Shown here: positions 1 through 7,254 of the stretch, one piece after another | How the letters are laid out: the number at the start of each line of letters is the position of its first letter | Numbering within the stretch: position 1 is the stretch's first letter | Program-made: the position numbers and the translations under genes | The notes under the pieces: generated by a model | The model's input: the letters and a program-made list of their open reading frames with translations, nothing else | Told to the model about the DNA's origin: nothing | The model's database searches: none | Assembly: GCA_041946965.1 (NCBI GenBank) | Contig: JBHGBM010000134.1 | Coordinates: 1 to 8,339 of the forward strand | Direction: 5' to 3' | From: JBHGBM01 sp041946965 | Lineage (GTDB): Bacteria > Acidobacteriota > Terriglobia > Bryobacterales > Bryobacteraceae | DNA length: 8,339 nucleotides

Positions 1-119
1 TCCCAGCAGGAGAAACGCTTCAGATAGTAGTCCCCGCGATAACGGGCCACGCACTTCTGGAACTCCTTGCCTGGGAAGTGTTCGATGAGCTGAGAGAAGA
101 CGGTTCGGCCGGCGTTCAC
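1..119 (-). CDS. IS4-family transposase, N-terminal fragment (DUF4372-like), runs off left edge
   Basis: The first 39 codons of a transposase that continues beyond the left edge. The translation begins V-N-A-G-R-T-V-F-S-Q-L-I-E-H-F-P and includes KEFQKCVARYRGD and YYLKRFSCW. This matches the N-terminal DUF4372 module of many IS4-type transposases, which typically read MN(S/A)GKTVFxQLxxFxPxxEFxxCVxRYxGnxxVKxFSCWDQ. I chose the GTG at 119-117 because it puts the conserved N-A-G-(K/R)-T-V-F block right at the start and a TGA lies in frame a few codons upstream. No clear Shine-Dalgarno is visible. The DDE catalytic domain lies outside the window, so intactness cannot be judged. The family call rests on pattern recognition of a short piece but the motif order is distinctive. 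Confidence 0.78.
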   Translation of the reverse strand, partial: MNAGRTVFSQLIEHFPGKEFQKCVARYRGDYYLKRFSCW

Positions 120-268
120 CAGCCATTGTTCCGCATCCGAAACCCGTGGTCAGGGCCCCGTTTTCTGCTCCTTGCATTTCAAATCGTTCCCAGCTCAAAC
201 CGCACCTATGCTATTGAGGGATTGTTGGTTATCAGCGGGCCCTCCAGTCTTCCCCGGACAGTAGTGAA
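1..268 (-). mobile_element. Right-hand end of an IS4-type insertion sequence (boundary approximate)
   Basis: The transposase start at 119 implies that one end of the element lies between 120 and 275. No other coding sequence is seen in this 156-bp stretch. The sequence TTCCCCGGACAGTAGTGA at 250-267 is my guess for the terminal inverted repeat, because it is the last distinctive block before the host gene's stop codon at 278-276. The other end of the element is outside the window, so neither the inverted repeat nor a target-site duplication can be confirmed. A weak 5-bp inverted repeat (GTAGT 261-265 / ACTAC 275-279) overlaps the stop codon of the neighbouring gene; it has no T-run and is not a convincing terminator. 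Confidence 0.4.
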
Positions 269-275
269 CTGGTAA

Positions 276-2522
276 CTACGGCGCGACCGGCACGGGCGTG
301 ATGATGTCTTCCAAGGCATTGGGATCGCCCGCCGCCGGGCCGTGCCACACGCTCCCGCCGAACGTGGTGATGTAGATCTTCGACGGGTCCACGGGATCCG
401 GAATGACCCTGTGGCCCCACTTGAAGTTGAAGCCGCGAATCCGGGTCCAGGTGGCTCCGCGATCGGGCGACCTGTACGCGCCCGTTTCAAAACCGCAATT
501 GTAGACGATGCGCGGGTCGCGCGAATCCACGGTGACGTCATAGACGTGCTGCGAGGCGTTGAATATGGGCCGCCAGGTCTCGCCCGCGTCGGAGGAGACA
601 AACACCCCGCCGTTGCGGACGCCGTCCGGCAGTTGCACGCCCCAGGCGCTCAGGTACATGCGGCGCTCATCGGCGGGGTCGAGCGTGAGTCCGGTAGGGC
701 CGTTCACGCCTCCGGGCAACCGCATCTTGACCCAATGCGCGGCGCCGTCGGTGGAGCGGTACAGCGCGCCGTCTTCGGCGTCGCCTGTGTAGCCGGCTTC
801 GCTGCGCCGCGACACGACCAGGTAAAGCGCGCCGCTCGGGGCCCGCGTGATGCGCCAGACGAAGGGTTCCTGCTTTTCGATGCCCTCGTTCCGCAGCGCC
901 CAGGTCTTGCCGTTGTCGGTGGACTTGTAGACGCCGCGGCCGAAACCACAGGCGTACAACGTGCGCCGCCCTACGGGGCTGGTGGGGTCCAGCAGAATGT
1001 GCGTGACGGCGGTTTCGGGCATACCTTCCACGGTCACGGTCCAGGTTTCCCCGCCATCGGTTGAAGTGGCGACGCCGCCCTGGTAAGCGCCGACCGTGCG
1101 GCGCGCGTTCGTCTGCCGCCACATCTTGGGGCGCGGCAGATCGTGGGTGCGGGAGAAGGCGCCCCACATCAGGCCCTTCACCTTGGGATCGAACTCGACC
1201 CAGTACGTGGTGTTGTTCCAATGCCTGCGAATGCCCTTGATGGAACTCCTCCAGGTTTCGCCGCCATCGGCGCTCTTGAACAGGCCGACGTCCGTGTAGG
1301 AGATGAACATGTTTTTCAGGTCGAACGGGTCGAAGTGGACGCCGTAGCAGGTGGTGACGTCGAAGCCGGTGGTGGTCCACCGGCCGCCGCCGGCGGATTC
1401 GGAGATGATCTGCCGCCACGTCCTGCCGCCATCGAGCGTCCGGAAACTGCGCGGGCAGGAGTCGGTCACGTAGCAGACTTCCGGATTCGTGGGCGACACG
1501 CCGATGTCACGGATCGGCCCGGTGCCGCCGTAAAACGCTTCAATCCAGGCAGGCTCGACGTTGGCGGCGCGCGCGCGCGATTCCTGGTAGACGCTGGACC
1601 AGTGCGCGCCGGCATCGGTGGTCTTGGCCAGCCCGAACCAGTTGCCCTCGCCGATGCGCATTCCGGAGAACGCGACGTAGGCCGTTTCGGGGTGATACTC
1701 GGAGCAGGCGATCTTCAGGAATTTCGCGCCGCCGGGCGAGGGATTGGATACGGCGCTCCAGGTCTTGCCCGCGTCGCGGCTGATGTGGATGCCCGCGTCC
1801 GAAGTGGCGTAGAGCAGCCCGCGGCCTCCGCCGGCTGCCCGCAGGGTTGCCGGTGCGGGCGCGCGTTCCATCTGCGCCCCTCGAAACGTCAGCACCTCGG
1901 TTTCGCCGACCAGGACCAGCGCGCCATCGAAGTACATGGCCTGCGCGAAGAAGTTGGGAATGTCGCGGACGACGGTCCAATGGGCGCCGCCATCGTTGGA
2001 CAAGCACAGCCGCGCATTGCCCGGTCCGCGCCCGCCGAACAGCACGTACAGCCGTTTAGAATCGGCCGGATCGACGGCGATGAACCGCACACGCGCGGCG
2101 CGCCCGGGGTAGGCGGGATCGTCCGTCGTGAGCACCGGGGCCGCGTGATCGTCGCGCATGTGCTCCACGGTGTTGCGCTTCGGGTCCGGCAGGACCATGC
2201 TCCACGTCTTGCCCGTATCCGTGCTCTTCCAGAGCGCCTGGTTGCCCACGTAGATCACGTTGCGGTCTTTGGGATCGAAGGCGAAAGCGGAAACGGTGCC
2301 GCGCAGGTTGAACATGCGCCAGGAAAGCCCCGCATCGAAGCTGATGTAGGAGCCCGTCATATCGCAGTGCTCGAGCACGAGCTTGGGGTCGTGCGGGCTG
2401 ACGGTGGGAATGAACATGCCCCCGGCGCCGCCGGGACCGATGATGCGCCACTGGTCAAAGCGCGGCGCGGGGCCGGCCCAGGCGATGCCGGCCACGCATA
2501 GGGCCAATAGAATTCTGTTCAT
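276..2522 (-). CDS. Secreted Asp-box (BNR/sortilin-like) beta-propeller protein, GH74-like
   Basis: A 748-aa exported protein, probably two seven-bladed beta-propellers. Residues 1-17 form a Sec signal (MNR, then a hydrophobic ILLALCVAGIAWA, cleavage near AWA|G). Twelve Asp-boxes of form S/T-x-D-x-G-x-x-W, a few slightly degenerate, start at residues 61, 100, 175, 248, 301, 362, 417, 487, 534, 590, 643 and 685, close to the count expected for a GH74-type double propeller. The first blade has GGMFIPTVSPHDP followed by CDMTGSYIS (D54), which resembles the GH74 block with the catalytic Asp in TDVGGAYRW; YTDVGLFKS (D411) is a second similar site. A xyloglucanase-like glycosidase is possible but unproven, and many acidobacterial BNR proteins are uncharacterised. 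The start at 2522 gives the signal peptide and an ATGA overlap with the upstream gene. The reading frame stays open upstream to 3185, but that stretch is antisense-frame noise within the amidohydrolase gene. Last gene of the operon. Confidence 0.85.
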   Translation of the reverse strand: MNRILLALCVAGIAWAGPAPRFDQWRIIGPGGAGGMFIPTVSPHDPKLVLEHCDMTGSYISFDAGLSWRMFNLRGTVSAFAFDPKDRNVIYVGNQALWKSTDTGKTWSMVLPDPKRNTVEHMRDDHAAPVLTTDDPAYPGRAARVRFIAVDPADSKRLYVLFGGRGPGNARLCLSNDGGAHWTVVRDIPNFFAQAMYFDGALVLVGETEVLTFRGAQMERAPAPATLRAAGGGRGLLYATSDAGIHISRDAGKTWSAVSNPSPGGAKFLKIACSEYHPETAYVAFSGMRIGEGNWFGLAKTTDAGAHWSSVYQESRARAANVEPAWIEAFYGGTGPIRDIGVSPTNPEVCYVTDSCPRSFRTLDGGRTWRQIISESAGGGRWTTTGFDVTTCYGVHFDPFDLKNMFISYTDVGLFKSADGGETWRSSIKGIRRHWNNTTYWVEFDPKVKGLMWGAFSRTHDLPRPKMWRQTNARRTVGAYQGGVATSTDGGETWTVTVEGMPETAVTHILLDPTSPVGRRTLYACGFGRGVYKSTDNGKTWALRNEGIEKQEPFVWRITRAPSGALYLVVSRRSEAGYTGDAEDGALYRSTDGAAHWVKMRLPGGVNGPTGLTLDPADERRMYLSAWGVQLPDGVRNGGVFVSSDAGETWRPIFNASQHVYDVTVDSRDPRIVYNCGFETGAYRSPDRGATWTRIRGFNFKWGHRVIPDPVDPSKIYITTFGGSVWHGPAAGDPNALEDIITPVPVAP

Positions 2523-3553
2523 AAGGATGCAGGGCGTCTTGCCTTCTGTCTCGCCGTGCTGTCCGCGAGCATCTGGCGAGCCGTCGGGATGCCGAACTCT
2601 TGGAGCACTTCGGGGACGGAAATCTCGGCCGAGAGTCCCTCGATGGTGGCGAGCGCCTCCACGTGCAGGATGCGAAAGCGGAAGCGGCGGCCGTACTTCT
2701 TCCGGATATCCTTGAACTTCCGGAAGTGGGCCACGCTTTGCACCACGGCGATGTCCAGGTTCACCGGATCGCAGATCCAGTTGCCGGCCCTCCCGGTCTC
2801 CACGACGTCTTCGCCCAGCGGGTTCACGATCTTGGTGGGATGGTCGAAGCGCGTGCAGGTGACCACGTAGTACTTGTTCATCCACGCCAGGCTGTTCAAC
2901 ATCTTGCCGCCGCCGAACGCCGAGGGCCAGAAGACCATCTCCGCGCCGGCCCGCGCCAGGCGATCCCAGTTTTCGTACCAGTTCACGTCGTAGCAGATCT
3001 GGATGCCGATGGTGCCGAAATCGGTGCGGAATACCGGCGGATCGAGCGGGCCCGGGGTGATGCCGAGTTCCAGCTCGTCGTTGGTCGGGTTGGTCTTGCG
3101 GTACTCGCCCACGTACCGGCCCGCGCGGTCGAGAAGCACAGAGGCGATGTAACAGCGGCCGGCCTCTTTGGTGTAGGTCGAGCAAATCACGTAACAGCGA
3201 TGCCGCCGCGCGAATTCGGAACAGGCGCCGATCACCGGGCCTTCCCTCTGCTCGGCCACTTGAGCCACCGGCTCGCGCGCGCCGGAGGGCAGACCTGCGA
3301 ATGGAAAAACTTCAGGGGTGCAGACGATATCCGGCTGGAGCGGAGTGGTTTCCTCCATGCGGTCCAGCATCTTCCTGCACATCTCCTGGGGCGTTGATGC
3401 GGAGAGCCCCATCTGGCCCACGCTGGCCACCCACGCTTCGCGCGGAAGCCGGTGCTCGTGCTGCGCCGCTCCAGGCGCGGCAAAGCCGGCTGCCGTACCG
3501 AGGGCGGAGCCGCCCAGAAACCGCCGGCGGGAACTCGGATGATTGCTCATCAT
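2519..3553 (-). CDS. Tat-exported carbon-nitrogen hydrolase (nitrilase superfamily)
   Basis: A 344-aa amidohydrolase that would cleave a non-peptide C-N bond (amide, carbamoyl or nitrile). The Glu-Lys-Cys triad of the superfamily is complete: E81 in PDIVCTPEVF, K153 in EYRKTNP, and C187 in IGIQICYDVNW. The N-terminus has a twin-arginine motif (SSRRRFLGG, residues 7-15) followed by the Ala/Gly-rich stretch SALGTAAGFAAPGAA, so the enzyme is probably exported folded. Most family members are cytoplasmic and about 260-300 aa; the extra length here is the signal and a C-terminal tail from about residue 296. Substrate is unknown; N-carbamoyl-amine or omega-amidase-like activity are options. Two consecutive ATGs occur (3553 and 3550). 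The first overlaps the upstream stop as ATGA and is used here. No Shine-Dalgarno is visible, which fits translational coupling. Its TGA in turn overlaps the ATG of the propeller gene. Confidence 0.9.
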   Translation of the reverse strand: MMSNHPSSRRRFLGGSALGTAAGFAAPGAAQHEHRLPREAWVASVGQMGLSASTPQEMCRKMLDRMEETTPLQPDIVCTPEVFPFAGLPSGAREPVAQVAEQREGPVIGACSEFARRHRCYVICSTYTKEAGRCYIASVLLDRAGRYVGEYRKTNPTNDELELGITPGPLDPPVFRTDFGTIGIQICYDVNWYENWDRLARAGAEMVFWPSAFGGGKMLNSLAWMNKYYVVTCTRFDHPTKIVNPLGEDVVETGRAGNWICDPVNLDIAVVQSVAHFRKFKDIRKKYGRRFRFRILHVEALATIEGLSAEISVPEVLQEFGIPTARQMLADSTARQKARRPASL

Positions 3554-4467
3554 AGTTTTCGTGTGAGTTTTTCAAGTAACGGCGCCAGGTAACCGCGCGC
3601 GGCCGCGATGCGCTGGTCGATCCTTTCGGCGTCCTTATCCGGGCCGCGATCTGCGCCGTTTACGCGTTCCACCGCAATCGGCCCGTCGAAGCCGGCCCCG
3701 AGCAGGATGCGGAACATCTGCTCGTGATCGATCTGCCCTTCTCCGGGCAGGGGAAAATTCACCTCGCCGCGCAGTCCACGGTGATCTTTGATGCACACGG
3801 CCTTCACGTGCGGGGCAAGGTCGGGCAGGTCCGGGTCCGGGTAAATGCCTTCATAGAAGGAAACGTTGCCGGCGTCCCAGCAGATTTGCAAACGTTCGGA
3901 GGGAATGCGCGCGAGCAGTTGAAGACACGCCTTGGCGTGCATGGTGATGCCTGTGTGCGGCTTCAGCGTGATCGTGAAGCCCAGCGATTCGGCGTGGCGC
4001 ACGGCACGCTCCAGCGCGGGGTAGAACTCGTCGCACTCCCTCTGCCAGTCGCGGGCGCGCTTGGGCACGTTGGGGAAAGTGGTGTAATACCAGGGGCCGG
4101 CGGTGACCGCGATGCGCACGCCGAACTCGAGATTGAGATCCATCTCGTCCTGCCACGCCTTGAGCGCGCCCCCTTGCCGGATATCCGCGGAGCGGCCCAG
4201 GAAACTCAGGAACGGCGTGAGGCCGGCATCGCGGAGCCGGGCGCGGAGTTCCGTGCGAGCCGCCGGGGACAAGGCGGGCGTGAAGACAGGCTGCCCGGCG
4301 TGGACCTGGTTAAGCATCACGTAGCGGTAACCAGCCTTTCGGATGCCCTCCAGGGCGCGCGCAAGCGGATGCGCGGCGTACGGAAGGGTCTGGCAACCGA
4401 GCAGGTACGGCCCGGCGGCGGGCGCCACCGCGGCCGCAGGCGTCAGGAGGAAGGTTCGGCGGTCCAT
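3550..4467 (-). CDS. Sugar phosphate isomerase/epimerase-like TIM barrel (xylose isomerase-like fold), Tat signal
   Basis: A 305-aa protein of the AP-endonuclease-2/xylose-isomerase-like TIM-barrel superfamily. Recognisable strand-end motifs are TITLKPHTG (165-173), ICWDAGN (195-201), VCIKDHRG (224-231), FPLPGEGQID (238-247) and IAVERVNG (264-271). The N-terminus MDRRTFLLTPAAAVAPAAG looks like a short twin-arginine signal. Of the four metal ligands usual in the family (Glu, Asp, His, Glu), D198 and E267 are kept. The position of the first Glu reads K169 (LKPH), and the His of the usual HxKD block reads C225 (CIKD). H171 or H229 might substitute, or catalysis may differ. Start at 4467 is supported by AGGAG 9 nt upstream. 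It lies 4 bp after the esterase gene and overlaps the amidohydrolase start by 4 bp. The substrate, probably a sugar or polyol, cannot be read from sequence. Confidence 0.85.
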   Translation of the reverse strand: MDRRTFLLTPAAAVAPAAGPYLLGCQTLPYAAHPLARALEGIRKAGYRYVMLNQVHAGQPVFTPALSPAARTELRARLRDAGLTPFLSFLGRSADIRQGGALKAWQDEMDLNLEFGVRIAVTAGPWYYTTFPNVPKRARDWQRECDEFYPALERAVRHAESLGFTITLKPHTGITMHAKACLQLLARIPSERLQICWDAGNVSFYEGIYPDPDLPDLAPHVKAVCIKDHRGLRGEVNFPLPGEGQIDHEQMFRILLGAGFDGPIAVERVNGADRGPDKDAERIDQRIAAARGYLAPLLEKLTRKL

Positions 4468-4471
4468 ATGG

Positions 4472-6676
4472 TCAGGCTCCTAGCGCGCGCAGGTATTGTT
4501 CCGCGAGGGCGCCCGCTTCGCGCGCCTGGATGCTGAAACGACCGCCGGCCGAGATCTTGCGCGTCCAGGCGTAGGCCTCGCCGGCTTCGGCCACGCCGAT
4601 GGTCTGCTTCATGGGACCCAGCGGGGAGATCAAGGTCAGCCGGCGGTTTGCGACGGCGCCGGCGATCTGGGGAAGATCGAAATGCTTCAGCACGTCCATG
4701 GCGAAGATGTCGGCGCTGTACAGGTAGCGGTCGGTCTGCACCAGGCTCTTGTAGGAGAGCAGACCGCCGTCGCAAACCACAGCCTGCAAGCGCGCATCGA
4801 GCGCCGCCGCGAACAGCAGCCATGTGGCGCCCCTACCCACGCCCACTGCGCGCAGCCCGCCGCGGTCCACATCGCCGCGGCCAAGAGCGTAATCCACGGC
4901 GCGCACAACGTCCAGCACCCGCATGCCCAGCAGCGACTCGTCCATGTACCACGCAAGGTACGCCGCGTTGGTTTCCTGGTTGAAGAGCTGGCGGAATTCG
5001 CCCGACTGCCCGCCGCGGCCTTGCGGCAGCGCAGTGAGCCCGATGCCACGGGGTTCCACCGCGACGACGATGTGGCCTTTGCGCGCCAGCTTCGGGAGAA
5101 TGCCGAGTTCCATTCCCTCCCCGCCTTCCATGGCAAACCCGGCATCGTTCACGTAAAGGAGGGCGCGTTTGTCCGCGACGCTGCTATCCGGCACAAACAC
5201 CCAGGTGGGAACGTAGATGCCCGGCTCGGAGAGGAATTCGAGCTTCTCGACGCGGTATCCCTTGCGCTGCGTGGTGACCAGCGGGCGCACGCCGAGGGGC
5301 GCGTTCACGGGCTTATAGCGGATGACTTGCCGGACCCTGGGGAGAAAACCGTCCCGCCAGCTTGCCCATTCCGCGCGCGTGGCGGGCGGTGCCGGCTGCG
5401 GCGGCAGCGAAGCCTGCTTCTGCGAAAGCAGCGTGAAGATCGTCTCCCCCTGGCGCGCGTAGCGCACTGACCCCTGGGGCGTGCAATACAGGTTTTCGGG
5501 CGGCTCCGCCTCGAACTCCGGCTCCCGGCCCGGACCCGGGCGGCCGTAAAACCAGCGGCTGAACCACGCCGTGGTCGCCTGGCGCAGTTTGAGCGTATAC
5601 GCGTGCGGGTCGGTGGCCTCTTCGGTGGCGAACTTCTCCGGGACGCCCAAGAGCCGGTACCGCTCGCGGATGTGATCCGCGGCCAGGTTGAAGCGGGGCG
5701 TGAACTCCTCGATCATCGCCAGCAACGGCCGCGGTGCGATGGCTACGTGCAAGTCGCAGCGGTCGATCCCGTACAGCGCCGAAGGGAACAGGTTCTGCTC
5801 GGCATCGGATGGGCCTTCGATCGGCCCGGGCAGTCGTACGGGCCAGCGGTGGCTGGTGCCGCCTTCGTTCACCACGGCGCAGCGCACGCGCTCGTCGAGC
5901 GCGCTGATGAACATGGTGAGGGTGCCACCACCGGAGTGGCCGGCGCAGCCGATCTTTTCCTTGTGCACCTCGGGCCGGGTGAGCAGGTAGTCGATAGCCC
6001 GTATCCCGTCCCAGACCCGATAGGCGGTCAGGTTCTCGCCTAGAAGGAAGAGAAGTTGTCCCGGCATGCTGTGCTCGGAGGTCGGCCCCAGCCCGGATTC
6101 GGTGCGGTTGGCGGCGGGGTTCCAGTAGTGGCGCCGCTCGCCCTGCCCGACCGGGTCGTAGGCCAGCACCACGAAACCGGCTTTCACCAGGTTGAGATAG
6201 ACGAACTGATAGTCCGGCTGCATGCGCGCTAAGGGATAGTGCCCGCAGGGTGAGATGATGGCGGGAAACGGGCCGTTTCCGGATTCGGGGACGTAAAGAT
6301 TGCCGGTGACGAAGAAGTTGGGACGGCTCTCGAACATGACGTTCTCGATGCGGTAGCCGTCGCGCTTCAGCGTCCTGACCACGACCGGGCGCAGAGGCGT
6401 CTTTTCCGGATACCCGCGCAACATGTCGATGAACCTGGCGCGCACGAATCGATTGCGCTCGTGCAGCGCTGCGGCGGTGCGGATGCCCTCACGCTCGCGG
6501 TCCCACCGCGCCGAAAGCGCATTGAGCTTTCCGGCGAGGTAGGCAGGCAACATGTCTGGGTATTGAACAGCATAGGAGGGCGCCGTGGCCGGCTGTGGGG
6601 CCCCCACAACCCTTCCGCCTAGCACCAACCCGCCGGCGGCCAGGAAAGACCGCCGGCAAAAGCGATGACCGCGCAT
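4472..6676 (-). CDS. Tandem alpha/beta hydrolase (acetyl-xylan-esterase-like), second domain degenerate
   Basis: A 734-aa protein, about twice the length of a single alpha/beta-hydrolase domain. The N-terminus has a twin-arginine-like signal (CRRSFLAAGGLVLGG, residues 7-21). Domain 1 (about 90-380) has the oxyanion/strand region ISPCGHYPLARM, AYDPVGQGE, the nucleophile elbow GHSGGG (S248) and a catalytic-His candidate in TDPHAY (H358); E323 or E324 may be the acid. This resembles the acetyl xylan esterase (AXE1)/dienelactone hydrolase group. Domain 2 (about 465-734) repeats the architecture: KGYRVEKLEFLSEPG matches DGYRIENVMFESRPN of domain 1, and VAVEPRGIGLT matches LAYDPVGQGE. But its elbow reads GVGRG, with G614 at the Ser position, and no His is found where H358 would align. 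Domain 1 is probably the active esterase. First gene of the operon. No Shine-Dalgarno is visible before ATG 6676, so the exact start is less certain, though it gives a good signal peptide. Confidence 0.85.
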   Translation of the reverse strand: MRGHRFCRRSFLAAGGLVLGGRVVGAPQPATAPSYAVQYPDMLPAYLAGKLNALSARWDREREGIRTAAALHERNRFVRARFIDMLRGYPEKTPLRPVVVRTLKRDGYRIENVMFESRPNFFVTGNLYVPESGNGPFPAIISPCGHYPLARMQPDYQFVYLNLVKAGFVVLAYDPVGQGERRHYWNPAANRTESGLGPTSEHSMPGQLLFLLGENLTAYRVWDGIRAIDYLLTRPEVHKEKIGCAGHSGGGTLTMFISALDERVRCAVVNEGGTSHRWPVRLPGPIEGPSDAEQNLFPSALYGIDRCDLHVAIAPRPLLAMIEEFTPRFNLAADHIRERYRLLGVPEKFATEEATDPHAYTLKLRQATTAWFSRWFYGRPGPGREPEFEAEPPENLYCTPQGSVRYARQGETIFTLLSQKQASLPPQPAPPATRAEWASWRDGFLPRVRQVIRYKPVNAPLGVRPLVTTQRKGYRVEKLEFLSEPGIYVPTWVFVPDSSVADKRALLYVNDAGFAMEGGEGMELGILPKLARKGHIVVAVEPRGIGLTALPQGRGGQSGEFRQLFNQETNAAYLAWYMDESLLGMRVLDVVRAVDYALGRGDVDRGGLRAVGVGRGATWLLFAAALDARLQAVVCDGGLLSYKSLVQTDRYLYSADIFAMDVLKHFDLPQIAGAVANRRLTLISPLGPMKQTIGVAEAGEAYAWTRKISAGGRFSIQAREAGALAEQYLRALGA
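4477..4481 (-). promoter_or_regulatory. Shine-Dalgarno AGGAG for the TIM-barrel gene
   Basis: On the minus strand TAGGAGCCTGACCAT precedes ATG, placing AGGAG 9 nt before the start at 4467. It lies inside the last codons of the upstream esterase gene and is the only strong ribosome binding site inside the operon. The next two genes lack one and overlap their upstream neighbour instead. Confidence 0.7.
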
Positions 6677-6703
6677 GTTCTAACGGTACCAAGAACCAAC
6701 CGT

Positions 6704-7002
6704 TCAATACTCGATTATGCGCGCGCGACTCGGCTCACCCGCCGAGGTGATCATGCCGGCCCCCGGTGTTCCGGCCGCGCGGTTCGGCGCGTAACACGGC
6801 GGCGTGTCGCTGAAGTTGAACGACTCAAAACGGAATTCGAGTATGTGGCCCCCCACGGCAGGCGGAAACCCCGCCGCAGCACGACGTCGACGTTCCGCGT
6901 TCCGGGACCGTAAATGAGGTTTCGTCCCGCATTGCCGGCCACAACCGGAAGACTCGGCCCCACAAACATCGGGGTGACCAAGGGCGTGGCTACGCAAGCG
7001 TT
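6704..7002 (-). pseudogene. C-terminal remnant of a TonB-dependent receptor (Oar-like), frameshifted
   Basis: Minus-strand translation gives GNAGRNLIYGPGTRNVDVV followed by LRRGFRLPWG in one frame, then HILEFRFESFNF, SDTPPCYAPNRAAGTPGAG and MITSAGEP in another. Joined, these match the final beta-strands of acidobacterial carboxypeptidase-regulatory-type TonB-dependent receptors (pattern GNxGRNxLxGPGxxNxDxSLxKxFRLPWGExHxLEFRFExFNxxNxPxF...G.ITSAGEPRIIQ). The break lies at a run of six C's (plus strand 6849-6854); one more base would restore the frame. The upstream part is missing: a TGA occurs at 7005-7003 and the sequence beyond matches a different gene on the other strand. The usual Phe-terminated last strand is also not evident, as the frame ends RIIEY then TGA. 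It sits 27 bp upstream of the esterase start on the same strand, so an uptake receptor may once have preceded the operon. Confidence 0.7.
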
Positions 7003-7012
7003 TCAGTTTCAG

Positions 7013-7249
7013 TTCGCCAACGGCCTGCCGGCTGCCGGCGTGCGGACCGCTTCCGTGGATGCCGCGGGCGCGGCCGCCACGGGCGACCGGCCGCTGGGGC
7101 TCCAGGCGGCGCAGCTCATCTCCGTGGAGCGGTGGCTTGGCGAGCACGCCGGCGTGCAAAAGGTGCGGCTGGAGAGCGCCGGGCCGCGCAGCCAGGTGGC
7201 CGCGCTCGTTGCCGCGACGCTCGAAACGGCGCGGGGCAAAGCGAAATGA
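7013..7249 (+). pseudogene. Internal fragment of an alpha/beta-hydrolase-like gene
   Basis: Plus-strand translation FANGLPAAGVRTASVDAAG, then DRPLGLQAAQLISVERWLG, VQKVRLESAGPRSQ and VAALVAATLE, ends at TGA 7247-7249. This is the kind of segment that precedes and includes the nucleophile-elbow region in acidobacterial tandem alpha/beta hydrolases. It aligns loosely with LLGMRVLDVVRAVDYALG and LRAVGVGRGATWLLFAAAL in domain 2 of the neighbouring esterase, and like that domain has no GxSxG. Both ends are missing: before about 7010 the same DNA codes for the receptor remnant on the minus strand, and after 7235 the similarity stops. No start codon with a ribosome site is evident. Family assignment is by pattern only. 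Confidence 0.5.
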
Positions 7250-7254
7250 ACGTT

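Noticed and set aside
1143..2501. Long plus-strand open frame (452 codons) opposite the propeller gene
   Set aside because: High-GC antisense shadow; composition is Ala/Gly/Arg-rich without motifs, while the minus strand has twelve Asp-boxes.
2523..3185. N-terminal 221-residue extension of the propeller reading frame
   Set aside because: It lies wholly inside the amidohydrolase gene on the same strand in another frame, has arginine/proline-rich shadow composition, and the internal ATG at 2522 gives a signal peptide and ATGA overlap.
3724..5470. Long plus-strand open frames opposite the isomerase and esterase genes
   Set aside because: No motifs or ribosome sites; the minus-strand proteins have clear family motifs.
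6677..6706. Promoter for the esterase operon (TTGAAC ... GTTAGA) just before the ATG
   Set aside because: Poor -10 match and it would place the start of transcription at or inside the coding region.
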